DNA of 64,000 nucleotides from CAWBXL01 sp963837365. Its GTDB lineage: Bacteria; Acidobacteriota; Terriglobia; Terriglobales; Acidobacteriaceae. The DNA lies in contig CAWIMW010000001.1 of NCBI GenBank assembly GCA_963837365.1, positions 310,001 through 374,000 of the forward strand, written 5' to 3'. Positions within the stretch are counted from its first letter, which is position 1; the number at the start of each line of letters is the position of its first letter. This document shows positions 25,925 to 34,648 of the stretch, piece by piece. The notes beneath the pieces are model-generated. The model had not been told where the DNA came from. It saw only the letters and a program-made list of their open reading frames with translations, and searched no databases. A program made the position numbers and the translations under genes.

Positions 25925-28150
25925 ATGCCACGTTTACCTATCTTTCGGCTCGGCCAGTCTAAAGAGGAAATTCAACCGCCTTCGCTGACTTCTTATGCAC
26001 CTTCGCTTTCCCTGACCGGTCTGCAATTAGGCATCGACAATCTGCGCCATGATGTTCACCTCAGCCCAAAGTTTGTAGAACAGGCACGGTTGCATGTCGC
26101 GCGGCTGATTACACGCCACGGAATGGTAGAAGGGCTGGTCGCAGCAGAAGCTCCCGCACGTCCCACTGGGAATTATTTCATCGGTGGAAACCCGGCGGCG
26201 AAGGCGGTATCCAAAGCGCAACCTTCCGATCTCAAGCGTCTGCTTGCTGAACTGCATGTGGCGGCGCTAAATCGCGCCAAAACCGCCAGCAATCCTGCGA
26301 TGGACATGGTGGCCCGCCTGGCGGTCATCAAATTTCTGCGCACGGAGCTTAACGCCCAGTTTGCTCAGGTGCTGGAACGCTGCCGCATGATGCTCAAAAG
26401 CTATGAAGGCGTACGGCAGCAAAAAGCCATGGAGTATCGCGAGCGGGTCGCGGGTTTTCAAGTTTCAAAGAAGATTATTCAACGCAAGACAGCACAGGAG
26501 TTATTCACAACTCTGCGTGAAATTGAAAAAGAGACTCTGGCCCGTATGCGGCGCTCGTTGTTCGGTTCTGGCGCGGATGCGCAATACCGGCTGTTCCAGA
26601 ACCCGCTGATCTTTACCGAAGACGGGCGCGACAATTATCTCAACGCTGAGAACTACGTCATGCTGGGCAATTTCGATCGTGATCCCGACCGCTTTGCCGC
26701 CGTCAGGTCCATGGTCAGTAGCTTTCTACGGTCCCCTGAACTGGGAGCGAAGTTCGCCGACGATTCCACCATAGACGCCTGGCTCAATGTCGCGGAAAAT
26801 GGGCAAGAGCTGGTAGGCACAGGCTCCACCAGCGAGTCCAGCACGGATACCTACTCGCAGAAAGCCCGTCTTGAAATCTGGGTGGACCTGTTGGAACGCG
26901 AGAAGCTGATGAACTATGTGATCGCGTCCTATGAGGTTGTACCCCTGCTGGTGGAATATTCACCCCAGATCAACGCGCAGCAATTAAAGAACGCTCTGGT
27001 TTCGCCAGAAGAACGCGAACGGGTGGAGAAACTCATTGCCGATCACGGCAAGTTATCCACGCGTAGTTTGACGGCAGCCGTGTCACGGGTGGATGGCTGC
27101 CGGGGCGCGGAGCGCGAGAAAATGGCGGCCCGTTTCCTGCGCGATTTTCTGCGCTATCACCGCGACCTTCGCAGGCTGGAAGCCCTCAATGCAGCCCTGG
27201 ACAGCGTAAACCTGATCGGCAATCCCAAAATGCGGGAACTCTCCGCCATGAATGGCACGCTGTATGAGTTCTTACTGCCGGATGAGCAAAGGCCGATTGA
27301 AGAGAAAGTGTTGGGGCATGTGGTGATCAAGGCCGATGTGCGTGACTCTTCGCGGTTGACCAAATCGCTGATGGCGCGGGGGTTGAATCCGGCGTCTTAC
27401 TTCAGCCTTAATTTCTATGATCCAGTAAACAAGCTGCTCACCAAGTATGGTGCTACCAAAGTGTTCCTGGAAGGCGACGCCATCATTCTCGCCATTCTGG
27501 AACGCGAGGGAGAGCCGGGCTTGATCGTTGCCCGTGCCTGTGTCCTGGCACGCGAGATGATTGAGATCGTCCGGGGATACAATCAGCTTTTGGAGCGGGC
27601 CGGGCTGCCGGCTTTGGAACTAGGCATTGGGATCTCCTATCAGGGGGCTGCCCCCATGTACCTGCTGGACGGCGACGACCGCATCATGATCTCCGATGCT
27701 CTGAACGAAAGTGACCGCTTGTCATCCTGCAATAAGCGTGTGCGCAAAAGCATTGAACAGATGGGAAGCCCGTTTCACGTCTATGTGTTTCAGACCACCG
27801 GGAGCGCGGAAGCGGCAGAGACTCCCGATGAGTTCATCTTGAATTACAACTTGGGCGGCATACGCATGAACGAAGGCGCGTTCCAGAAGCTATGCCAGGA
27901 AGTTGCAGTTGAGAACTTCCAGCTCAAACTTCCCCAACTTTGGGGAACGGAAGGCTTTCAGCTGCACACTGCTCTAGTGCCCCTGGGAAACGACATTTTC
28001 CGCAAGATCGTGGTCCGCGCAAGCCGTATGCCCAGAATCGATCTGTCCACGTTCTCCCTGCAAGAATGGACGGAGCGGAAATATTATGAGGTTTGCACCA
28101 ATCCAGCGGTTTATGCACCTGTCGAAGGGAAAGCCGCAACCGGGAAGTAG
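25925..28150 (+). CDS. Large protein with C-terminal class III nucleotidyl-cyclase-like domain
   Basis: About 741 residues from ATG 25925 (a TTG at 25904 is also in frame). The first 450 residues are helical and unrecognised, with long charged stretches and no membrane helix. From about residue 465 the class III cyclase pattern appears: KADVRDSSRL (metal Asp471), TKVFLEGDAIIL (Lys512 and metal Asp518), LGIGISYQGAAP and DALNESDRL (Asn594 and Arg598, spaced as the transition-state Asn/Arg pair). All main catalytic positions therefore have acceptable residues. About 130 residues of unknown type follow. It is convergent with a CpaE-like gene, stops 3 bp apart. Cyclase activity is possible but unproven. 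Confidence 0.75.
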   Translation: MPRLPIFRLGQSKEEIQPPSLTSYAPSLSLTGLQLGIDNLRHDVHLSPKFVEQARLHVARLITRHGMVEGLVAAEAPARPTGNYFIGGNPAAKAVSKAQPSDLKRLLAELHVAALNRAKTASNPAMDMVARLAVIKFLRTELNAQFAQVLERCRMMLKSYEGVRQQKAMEYRERVAGFQVSKKIIQRKTAQELFTTLREIEKETLARMRRSLFGSGADAQYRLFQNPLIFTEDGRDNYLNAENYVMLGNFDRDPDRFAAVRSMVSSFLRSPELGAKFADDSTIDAWLNVAENGQELVGTGSTSESSTDTYSQKARLEIWVDLLEREKLMNYVIASYEVVPLLVEYSPQINAQQLKNALVSPEERERVEKLIADHGKLSTRSLTAAVSRVDGCRGAEREKMAARFLRDFLRYHRDLRRLEALNAALDSVNLIGNPKMRELSAMNGTLYEFLLPDEQRPIEEKVLGHVVIKADVRDSSRLTKSLMARGLNPASYFSLNFYDPVNKLLTKYGATKVFLEGDAIILAILEREGEPGLIVARACVLAREMIEIVRGYNQLLERAGLPALELGIGISYQGAAPMYLLDGDDRIMISDALNESDRLSSCNKRVRKSIEQMGSPFHVYVFQTTGSAEAAETPDEFILNYNLGGIRMNEGAFQKLCQEVAVENFQLKLPQLWGTEGFQLHTALVPLGNDIFRKIVVRASRMPRIDLSTFSLQEWTERKYYEVCTNPAVYAPVEGKAATGK

Positions 28151-28152
28151 AT

Positions 28153-29388
28153 CTACTGGCCTGCGCGCAGCGGGGAGATCATTAATCCGCCCGCAGCCTT
28201 TTTCTTGCGGTCGGATTTATCGTGCTGGTAGACCAAATCAAGGGCGCCTTCAGAACTGACCGAAGCCTCGGCTAAGGCGGACGCCAAGCCGCGGAATGAC
28301 CGCGCAATGTCGCTGTTTTCCTGGAAAGTTACGGGTACGCCTTTGTCAATGGATGGAGCTGTAGCCTGATAGTTGTTGGGCAGCTTCCACAACAATCTGC
28401 AATCGGTAGCTTTTTCGACATCTTCATCGCTAAAGCCGGGGATCTTCTTGTAGCGGTTCAGGACCAGACGCACGCGGTCGCGGGACGCTCCTTCTTCAAG
28501 GTAAGGACGCATGCGGCCGGCGCTCCACAATGAAACCACGTCGGTCTGTGCGACCAGAAGCACCGCATTCGATAATTCGCAGAGCAAACGTGCGGTCGCG
28601 TCAACCCGGTTGGAGCAGTCGACTACAACATAACTGAACTGAGCCACAAGGAAATCAAAAAGGCGCGCGAGTTCCGCGGCGGTCGGGGCCAGCGAGAACG
28701 GCTGTTGTGGGGCCGCCAGCAACTGCAAGCCGCCGTTGCATTGTGTCAGTAATCCCTTGAGTAAAGATGGATCCAGGCGATGCAGATTTTGCAGGGCGTC
28801 AAAAACGCCGAAAGCCGGGCGCAGATTTAGATGAAGCGCCGCATGTCCGAGCGGTGCAAAATCCACTAGCAAAACGCCACCATGAATTTCCTGCAATGCA
28901 GTCGCGGTATTGACCGCTACAGTCGTCGCACCCGCGCCGCCTTTGGCGTTGGTCACGGTGAATATACGGGCCCTCCCGGAAGCTGATCGCGCTTTACTGC
29001 GTGCCGTAGAAAAGCGGCTAAGCGCTTCGGCAATAACTTCTGCGGCTGAGTCCCGCTCCAAATATTCACCTGCACCGGCCCGCATGGCCGATACGATCGT
29101 ATTTGGGCTGGTCATCGTGCCTACAGCAAAAATCGTGAGATCGTTAGTGGAGGATTTAATCAGTTCGATCGCAGTCAGCGCGCGTTGCTCATTGCGCAGA
29201 TCAATATCAACCAGAACGACTTCTGCGTGGACATCTTGAATTTGCCGCAGAATGGGATCCGCAGGCCCGGCAGGGAACCCCGCGTAGCTGAACACAGAAT
29301 GTCCAACCTGGGTGTTGTCCAGACGATGCCGGAGCACGGGCAGCCGTTCTTTGTCTTCGGTCAGGACTGCAACGGCTACGCCCTGCAT
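28153..29388 (-). CDS. CpaE/TadZ-like ATPase with receiver-like N-terminus
   Basis: About 411 residues from ATG 29388 (GAGGGG upstream). Residues about 1-130 form a receiver-like fold (VVLVDIDLRNEQ, AMRAGAGEYLERD), then a MinD/ParA-type ATPase with deviant Walker A NAKGGAGATTVAVNTA (about 146-161), LLVDFAPLG and YVVVDCSNRVDAT. This is the architecture of CpaE/TadZ, which positions Flp/Tad pili at the pole. No other tad/cpa gene is nearby, so it may act on a different machine or with pilus genes elsewhere. PilZ and cyclase-like genes flank it. Confidence 0.85.
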   Translation of the reverse strand: MQGVAVAVLTEDKERLPVLRHRLDNTQVGHSVFSYAGFPAGPADPILRQIQDVHAEVVLVDIDLRNEQRALTAIELIKSSTNDLTIFAVGTMTSPNTIVSAMRAGAGEYLERDSAAEVIAEALSRFSTARSKARSASGRARIFTVTNAKGGAGATTVAVNTATALQEIHGGVLLVDFAPLGHAALHLNLRPAFGVFDALQNLHRLDPSLLKGLLTQCNGGLQLLAAPQQPFSLAPTAAELARLFDFLVAQFSYVVVDCSNRVDATARLLCELSNAVLLVAQTDVVSLWSAGRMRPYLEEGASRDRVRLVLNRYKKIPGFSDEDVEKATDCRLLWKLPNNYQATAPSIDKGVPVTFQENSDIARSFRGLASALAEASVSSEGALDLVYQHDKSDRKKKAAGGLMISPLRAGQ

Positions 29389-29671
29389 GGCCAACCCCTC
29401 ATCGTGCTTATCCTAGTCTTGGGCAATGGTATGGTTCTACAGATTCGTCCGCCAAGTGACTTTGGTACCTTTCACAAACCAGCGTACAGACTGCTCTCCA
29501 CGGATCAGCCGCTAATCATAGCGGATAAAAACTGCCCGGGAACTTTTACTTTCAGGAGGATCGAAGTTCTTCTTGGGGTTACTCTCTATTTTATGCAAAA
29601 GAAGGAAGCTTGCAAATAGCACAATCGTGTGTAATCAAGTCCATTAGCTGCAAAGGTTTAAGCGGAGGAAG

Positions 29672-30103
29672 TTACCGATGGGCCAGGTTGGTGGCGCTTT
29701 TCCAATCAAAGGTGTGCATTGATCCTGCTTCATCCGCCGCTGAGCCTACAGGAGGGGCGTAGCTGATTTTGGAAGTATTTTCGGCTGGCAGATATTCATA
29801 GCCAGCAAAATGTACTGCCACGGAGCTTTTACCAGCCACGTCGAGGGCCTGGACCCTCTTTACCTGTCCCCGACAGCGGACCCGCATGTTCTCACCCAGG
29901 GTGATCTCTGACGGCATCATCAAGGTAAGCTCGACTGGAGTATCTTCCACCAAACTCATGTCGGTGATAAAGGAAACGCCCCGTCCACTCAAATCCTGTG
30001 TGAAGCCGCTTCCGGCGCAGCCGGAAGCAGCAATGACCACCGGCAATTGAAACTCGAAGCGTTGCGAGGCACGGCGTTCAATTCGAACCTGGGTCGTGCT
30101 CAT
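29672..30103 (-). CDS. PilZ domain protein
   Basis: About 143 residues from ATG 30103, preferred because GGGAGGA precedes it by 5 bases. The c-di-GMP-binding signatures are present: RRASQRFEF (RxxxR type) and QDLSGRGVSF (standing for DxSxxG). A short acidic tail follows the barrel. Probably a c-di-GMP effector or adaptor. It is upstream of the CpaE-like gene on the same strand, with a 283-bp gap in which I see no gene. Confidence 0.82.
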   Translation of the reverse strand: MSTTQVRIERRASQRFEFQLPVVIAASGCAGSGFTQDLSGRGVSFITDMSLVEDTPVELTLMMPSEITLGENMRVRCRGQVKRVQALDVAGKSSVAVHFAGYEYLPAENTSKISYAPPVGSAADEAGSMHTFDWKSATNLAHR

Positions 30104-30353
30104 GGGTTCCTCCCATGGCCGAAAACTCGAATACGCAGCGGCCACTGCGTCGGGGGACGGTCACGCGAGAGCGCGTATGAACTTAAGAAGCCCTGACAGG
30201 GGGCCCAACCGCAAGACGAACCTGGCGTTTACTTCCCCGACTCTACCCCAATTCGATGCCCACGGGAAGTTACAAGTTGGTGACTGCAACGGTTTTGGTG
30301 CATCTTGCGGCCGCGCATCGTGAAGCCATGAATTAACATCCATATAACGATTG

Positions 30354-31700
30354 ATGAAGAGTCATAGTTCACGCCGATTTTCGCTGGCTTTCCCCGCTCT
30401 TCGCCACCGCAACTTCCAACTATTTTTCAGCGGCCAACTGATCTCGCTTATCGGCACTTGGATGCAGACCACTGCTGAACTTTGGCTGGTTTATCGCCTG
30501 ACTCACTCCGCACTGTGGCTAGGTGTAATCGGGTTTGCCAGCCAATTCCCGGTGTTCCTGGTTGCACCAATAGGAGGAATCGTTGCCGACCGCAACAACC
30601 GCCACAAAGTCGTGATCTGGACCCAGACCTTCTCCATGATTTTCGATTCCGCACTGGCGGTGCTTACCCTTGCCCATGTTGTAACCAAATGGCACGTTCT
30701 GGTACTGGCCGCTTTAATGGGAATCGTCAGCGCCTTCGACATACCGGCGCGGCAGTCTTTTCTGGTGGACATGGTGGGGAAAGAAGACTTGATGAACGCC
30801 ATCGCACTCAACTCTTCGATGTTTAACGGGGCTCGTATCATCGGTCCCTCAATCGCCGCCATCTTGATCGCGAAGGTTGGTGAAGGATGGTGCTTTGCCA
30901 TCAACGGGGTGAGTTACCTCGCGGTGCTCGCCGGATTATTCATGATGCAAGTAACCCGTCCGATGGCCTTGGCCAAATCAGCGTCCCCGCTCACTCATCT
31001 CGCCGAAGGTTTTGATTTTGTGCGGCGCACCGTACCGATACGGGCAATTCTGACGTTGCTGGGACTGGTGAGTCTGGTGGCCATGCCCTATACCGTGCTT
31101 ATGCCGATCTTTGCAGACAAGGTCCTGCATCGAGGGGCCAGCGGCTTAGGGATTCTTATGGGTGCCACGGGAGTGGGTGCTCTCCTGGGAGCATTAGCAC
31201 TGGCTACTCGCACCGGCGTCAAAGGATTAGGAAGATGGGTAGCATTGTCATGCGCCGGCTTCGGATTGAGTCTGCTGCTGTTCTCATTCTCGCGGCATTT
31301 TTGGCTTTCCGTCGCAATGCTGCTGCCGGTTGGCTTCTGCATGATGTTGCAAATGTCTTCGTCGAACACCCTGATTCAGGCCATGGTTCCTGACCAGTTG
31401 CGCGGGCGCGTGATGGCGCTCTATTCCATGATGTTTATGGGAATGGCACCGATCGGCGCATTCTTCGGCGGAGCTACGGCAGACCGGCTGGGAGCTCCCA
31501 TGGCTGTAATGCTCGGCTCAATTGCTTGCCTGGGTGGAGCGGCGTGGTTCGGTGTGAGGCTGCCCAAAGTGCGCGTGGAAGCCCGGCGTCTCATTGTTGC
31601 CCAGGGAATGGTTGGCGGAGAACCCCCTGCGGAGATGACTTCTCGAGTGGTGGATGACGGCGTCCTTCCTGAGAACGGAGAACTGGCGTCTGGAAACTGA
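30354..31700 (+). CDS. MFS transporter, EntS-like (MFS_3)
   Basis: A roughly 448-residue membrane protein with about 11-12 hydrophobic segments. PALRHRNFQLFFSGQLISLIGTWMQ, the loop ADRNNRHKV (motif A) and DIPARQSFLVDMV are typical of the MFS_3 group, which includes the enterobactin exporter EntS and many acidobacterial drug-efflux paralogues. ATG 30354 is used rather than the TTG at 30351. It is convergent with the M50 protease. The substrate is unknown. Confidence 0.88.
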   Translation: MKSHSSRRFSLAFPALRHRNFQLFFSGQLISLIGTWMQTTAELWLVYRLTHSALWLGVIGFASQFPVFLVAPIGGIVADRNNRHKVVIWTQTFSMIFDSALAVLTLAHVVTKWHVLVLAALMGIVSAFDIPARQSFLVDMVGKEDLMNAIALNSSMFNGARIIGPSIAAILIAKVGEGWCFAINGVSYLAVLAGLFMMQVTRPMALAKSASPLTHLAEGFDFVRRTVPIRAILTLLGLVSLVAMPYTVLMPIFADKVLHRGASGLGILMGATGVGALLGALALATRTGVKGLGRWVALSCAGFGLSLLLFSFSRHFWLSVAMLLPVGFCMMLQMSSSNTLIQAMVPDQLRGRVMALYSMMFMGMAPIGAFFGGATADRLGAPMAVMLGSIACLGGAAWFGVRLPKVRVEARRLIVAQGMVGGEPPAEMTSRVVDDGVLPENGELASGN

Positions 31701-31712
31701 TATTTGTCCAAC

Positions 31713-32711
31713 CTAGCGCCAGTGCAATCCATCTCCATAGAACGGAACCACCGTAAACGTGAGTACTAATAAGGCCAATCCGATCACGGCCAGCACCCAG
31801 CGATCAGGCGGCAACTCAGGATATTCAGGCGCCTGCTGCTGGCGCCAGGACATAATGTTCATGGCAGTCACCAGAAACGCCCAAAGCCTCCATCCGATGT
31901 AGTGCCATCCGAAGTAAACCAGAATCCCCACCACCAGCCAGGAGACATAGCGATGAGCCTTGGGCCAGAGGGCGTATACGATGTGTCCGCCATCCAACTG
32001 CCCGCTGGGAAGTAGATTAAGCGCCGTGGCAAACATCCCCACCCACGCGGCAACAGCGATGGGATGTAAATTCATGCGGCTGAGTGGTACACCGCCGGTT
32101 CCGAACGAACCCATTAATGTGTGAGCGAGTTGAAAAATCAATGGATATCCGAGATTCAAGTCGCCGGCAGGAGCATTTGCTGCAAGTGGTTGTGACAATG
32201 CCAATGCGATCAGCAAAGTCCCAACCGCCGCGATAAAGCCGGCAATGGGTCCAGCGATTCCGATATCAAACAATGCAGCACGGGTGCGGATGGGTGACTT
32301 GATGCGAATGACCGCTCCTAACGTTCCAATCAACGTGGGCGCAGGAAGGAAGAAGGGCAGCGTGGCGACTACACCGTTCCGCCTACAGTAGATGTAGTGC
32401 CCCATCTCATGCGCCAGCAGAATGAAGATCAATGCGACTGCAAAAGGGACACCGAGCAAAAGCCGCGAAGGATCTGCCAGCGCCCAGGCAATCGGGAAGA
32501 AACCAAGGTACTCATCCCCGGCAGTAAAAATAGGGATGCCGTTCATGAAGTTGAACTGCATCCGCGATCCCACCACCAGCATGGTGAAAAAAGTGACCAC
32601 CAATAACAACACGTGCAGCCAATACCGGGGCCGGTAAGGCCGGACCACAAATACTTCAATGGGGCGCTCAAACTCGGTCGCCGTAGGGATTGGGGAATGG
32701 AGATCAGACAT
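31713..32711 (-). CDS. Site-2 protease family (M50) membrane metalloprotease
   Basis: About 332 residues from ATG 32711. Six or more membrane segments; the zinc motif HEMGH is near residue 110 (ILLAHEMGHYIYCRRNGV) and the second motif LLPSGQLDGGH supplies the third ligand Asp. The layout, with a soluble N-terminal stretch and GDEYLGFF, resembles EGY-type/plant-like S2P proteases. It would cleave membrane-embedded substrates such as anti-sigma factors; none is encoded next to it. Confidence 0.88.
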   Translation of the reverse strand: MSDLHSPIPTATEFERPIEVFVVRPYRPRYWLHVLLLVVTFFTMLVVGSRMQFNFMNGIPIFTAGDEYLGFFPIAWALADPSRLLLGVPFAVALIFILLAHEMGHYIYCRRNGVVATLPFFLPAPTLIGTLGAVIRIKSPIRTRAALFDIGIAGPIAGFIAAVGTLLIALALSQPLAANAPAGDLNLGYPLIFQLAHTLMGSFGTGGVPLSRMNLHPIAVAAWVGMFATALNLLPSGQLDGGHIVYALWPKAHRYVSWLVVGILVYFGWHYIGWRLWAFLVTAMNIMSWRQQQAPEYPELPPDRWVLAVIGLALLVLTFTVVPFYGDGLHWR

Positions 32712-32794
32712 CAAAGGGCCGTTAGATGACGAATACAATCATACTGGCTGACAGGAGTCAGCGGAGAAGGGACAAAGGGAACGGGCTATCTCCT

Positions 32795-33064
32795 TCAATC
32801 GATGGACTGCAACTCTTTGCCTGGCTTGAACCGCACCGCCTTGCCCGGAGGAATGGAAACCTCGGCCCCGGTGCGCGGATTGCGGCCGATGCCAGTCTTG
32901 CGCGGACGAACGTTAAACACGCCAAATCCCCGCAATTCAATACGATCGCCCTTGGACAACGACCGCTTCATGCTTTCGAAAACGGTTTCGACGGCCATTT
33001 CCGCTTTGGTTTTGGTGATTCCGGTTTTGTTGACCACTTCGTTGATGATATCGAGCTTGATCAC
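32795..33064 (-). CDS. HU/IHF family DNA-binding protein
   Basis: An 89-residue histone-like protein: IKLDIINEVVNKTGITKTKAEMAVETVFESMKRSL, then GDRIELRGFGVFNVRPRKTGIGRNPRTGAEVSIPPG, with the DNA-intercalating Arg-Asn-Pro loop. It starts at GTG 33062-33064 with GGGAG about 8 bases upstream. The sequence is closer to the IHF-alpha-like branch than to HU. It bends DNA as a dimer and often assists sigma-54 promoters, which is relevant because rpoN is in this window. Confidence 0.93.
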   Translation of the reverse strand: MIKLDIINEVVNKTGITKTKAEMAVETVFESMKRSLSKGDRIELRGFGVFNVRPRKTGIGRNPRTGAEVSIPPGKAVRFKPGKELQSID

Positions 33065-33198
33065 AGGGAGCTCCCAGCGGCGGAGTCACAAACTGCCCAC
33101 CAAGTCATTGATGCTAAGGGACATAACAGAGATTGTCAACGGGAGCCTTTGTCCCTTAAGATGTCCGAACCCAGCCCGTAAACATTTTGTAATTAGGA

Positions 33199-33280
33199 AA
33201 TTGAGAAATTGGGGAATTTAGCCCAATTTCCAGAAGTCTTTTAGAATTACTCAATTACCAAATTTCCCAATTACTCAATT
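33199..33280. repeat. AT-rich word-like inverted repeat upstream of dcd
   Basis: Left arm 33199-33219 (AATTGAGAAATTGGGGAATTT) is complementary at 19 of 21 positions to right arm 33260-33280. The word AATTACTCAATT occurs twice (33245-33256, 33269-33280). It lies in the divergent gap between the HU gene and dcd, 20 bp before the dcd ATG. It is a stem-loop candidate of the same style as those at rpoN, hpf and trmD, but with an unrelated word. Confidence 0.7.
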
Positions 33281-33299
33281 CTCTTCACAAGGGAGCTGC

Positions 33300-33851
33300 A
33301 TGCTGAAAAGTGATCGCTGGATCCGCAAGATGGCCAAAGAGCACGACATGATTAACCCCTTCTCCGAGAAGCAGGTACGGGAGGGCGTGATCTCCTATGG
33401 GCTGTCTTCCTATGGCTATGACTTGCGCGTGGCCGATGAGTTTAAGATTTTCACCAACGTGAATTCCACGGTGGTGGACCCCAAGAATTTTGATGAACGG
33501 TCGTTTGTGACCCTACAAGCCGCCTGCTGCGTTGTGCCGCCAAATTCCTTCGCGCTGGCCCGCTCGGTGGAGTACTTCAAGATTCCTCGGGACATCCTAA
33601 CCATTTGCGTGGGCAAGTCCACCTATGCTCGCTGTGGAATTATCGTGAATGTCACGCCGTTTGAACCGGAGTGGGAAGGGTTTGTGACGCTGGAAATCTC
33701 AAACACCACTCCACTACCAGCGCGTGTGTACGCCAACGAAGGTCTTTGCCAGATTTTGTTCTTCCAGTCGGATGAAGTTTGCGAGACCAGCTACGCGGAC
33801 CGCAAAGGGAAGTATCAGTCGCAGAAGGGGATTGTGCTGCCGAAGTTGTGA
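33300..33851 (+). CDS. dcd: dCTP deaminase
   Basis: A 183-residue enzyme of the dCTP deaminase/dUTPase fold: SYGLSSYGYDLRV, FALARSVEYFKIPRD, GKSTYARCGI and VNVTPFEPEWEGFVTLEISN with the catalytic Glu, and a C-terminal YQSQKGIVLPKL that closes over the nucleotide. It converts dCTP to dUTP for thymidylate synthesis. The ATG has GGAG about 7 bases upstream. tmk, the later step of the same route, is 4 kb downstream on the other strand. Confidence 0.95.
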   Translation: MLKSDRWIRKMAKEHDMINPFSEKQVREGVISYGLSSYGYDLRVADEFKIFTNVNSTVVDPKNFDERSFVTLQAACCVVPPNSFALARSVEYFKIPRDILTICVGKSTYARCGIIVNVTPFEPEWEGFVTLEISNTTPLPARVYANEGLCQILFFQSDEVCETSYADRKGKYQSQKGIVLPKL

Positions 33852-33908
33852 GCCAGTACAGAGAGAAGGGTGCTGCGTTAGGTTTAAAAAGCTTAAGGAG
33901 GCGATTCA

Positions 33909-34040
33909 ATGCTCAACTTCGATTGGGGAGTATTCTGGGCAATACTCGCCGCGTTAGCAATTAAGGGAATCGTAGGCCGAGTCTTTAGGCAAGATGTGGA
34001 GATTCTTCGTACCGGTGTCGGCTTCGTTATGCGAAAGTAA
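33909..34040 (+). CDS. Small single-span membrane protein candidate (43 aa)
   Basis: ATG 33909 is preceded by a near-perfect AAGGAGG (33895-33901) with a 7-base spacer, one of the best ribosome sites in the window. The product starts MLNFDWGVFWAILAALAIKG, a hydrophobic helix at residues 6-24, and ends in a basic, amphipathic tail (FRQDVEILRTG ... VMRK). It follows dcd by 57 bp. No function is recognisable; it could be a small membrane regulator. Confidence 0.6.
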   Translation: MLNFDWGVFWAILAALAIKGIVGRVFRQDVEILRTGVGFVMRK

Positions 34041-34062
34041 GGTATCTCTCTGCAATTTGCGA

Positions 34063-34103
34063 TTGTGGATGTCTTGTAATGCCATATAATACATTGTATA
34101 TAC
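34063..34103 (+). promoter_or_regulatory. Promoter and palindromic operator of the toxin-antitoxin operon
   Basis: TTGTGG (34063-34068) and TATAAT (34085-34090) are spaced by 16 bases. GTATATAC (34096-34103), a perfect palindrome, follows and is a natural site for the ribbon-helix-helix antitoxin encoded next. Autoregulation is inferred. Confidence 0.65.
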
Positions 34104-34110
34104 CTGTATT

Positions 34111-34362
34111 ATGTCTGTCTCCGAAAAGACCATCAGCTTCCGCGCCCGCGCCGAAAAAATTGACGCTCTTGATGAGCTTGCCGCCGCGCAAGATCGCCCT
34201 CGCAGTTATTTGATTAACGAAGCCATCGCGAACTACATTGAGTTACATGCCTATCAAGACGCCTTGGTTCGCCAGGGGCTGGAAGCAGCTCGCAAAGGCC
34301 ACGTCGTGAGCCATGAGGAAGTTGTGAAGCGGCTAAGGCGGGGAGGGCGTGTTCGGCAGTGA
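34111..34362 (+). CDS. CopG/ParD-like ribbon-helix-helix antitoxin
   Basis: An 83-residue protein beginning MSVSEKTISFRARAEKIDALDELAAAQDRPRSYLINEAI, the beta-strand and two helices of a CopG/ParD DNA-binding domain, followed by a charged toxin-binding tail (HVVSHEEVVKRLRRG). The stop overlaps the start of the ParE-like toxin gene (GTGA). It should neutralise the toxin and repress its own promoter at the palindrome just upstream. Confidence 0.88.
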   Translation: MSVSEKTISFRARAEKIDALDELAAAQDRPRSYLINEAIANYIELHAYQDALVRQGLEAARKGHVVSHEEVVKRLRRGGRVRQ

Positions 34363-34643
34363 TCGAATGGACCGAGCCGGCGATCCAGCAACTTAACCAA
34401 AGTTACGACTACATTGCTCTAACCAATAGCGAGGCAGTAGCAAGCCACCTTGTCGAGCACATCCTGGCCAGCGTTCATAGGCTAGCAACTTTCCCGCTAT
34501 CGGGGAGACGAGGCCGTGTGCCAGAAACTCGCGAGTTGGTAGTTTCCGATACGCCATTCATTGTTGCCTACACAATCGAAGGTGGCCGCGTCGTGGTTCT
34601 TGCAGTATACCACAGTGCGCGACAGTGGCCAGAGACGTTCTAG
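34359..34643 (+). CDS. RelE/ParE family toxin
   Basis: A 94-residue protein starting at GTG 34359, overlapping the antitoxin stop. IEWTEPAIQQLNQSYDYIALTN, HRLATFPLSGRRGRVPETRELVV and the end VVVLAVYHSARQWP are typical of ParE/RelE-fold toxins. The YHSARQWP ending is common in ParE-like proteins, which target gyrase, but some relatives are ribosome-dependent RNases. Translational coupling to the antitoxin is expected. Confidence 0.88.
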   Translation: MIEWTEPAIQQLNQSYDYIALTNSEAVASHLVEHILASVHRLATFPLSGRRGRVPETRELVVSDTPFIVAYTIEGGRVVVLAVYHSARQWPETF

Positions 34644-34648
34644 CATTC

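Noticed and set aside
29389..29671. Small gene starting at the GGAGG near 29654
   Set aside because: The ATG at 29669 after this site gives only about 14 codons and runs into the PilZ gene.
30104..30350. c-di-GMP riboswitch upstream of the PilZ gene
   Set aside because: I looked for the GEMM-type core on the minus strand and did not find it; only ordinary GC-rich sequence is present.
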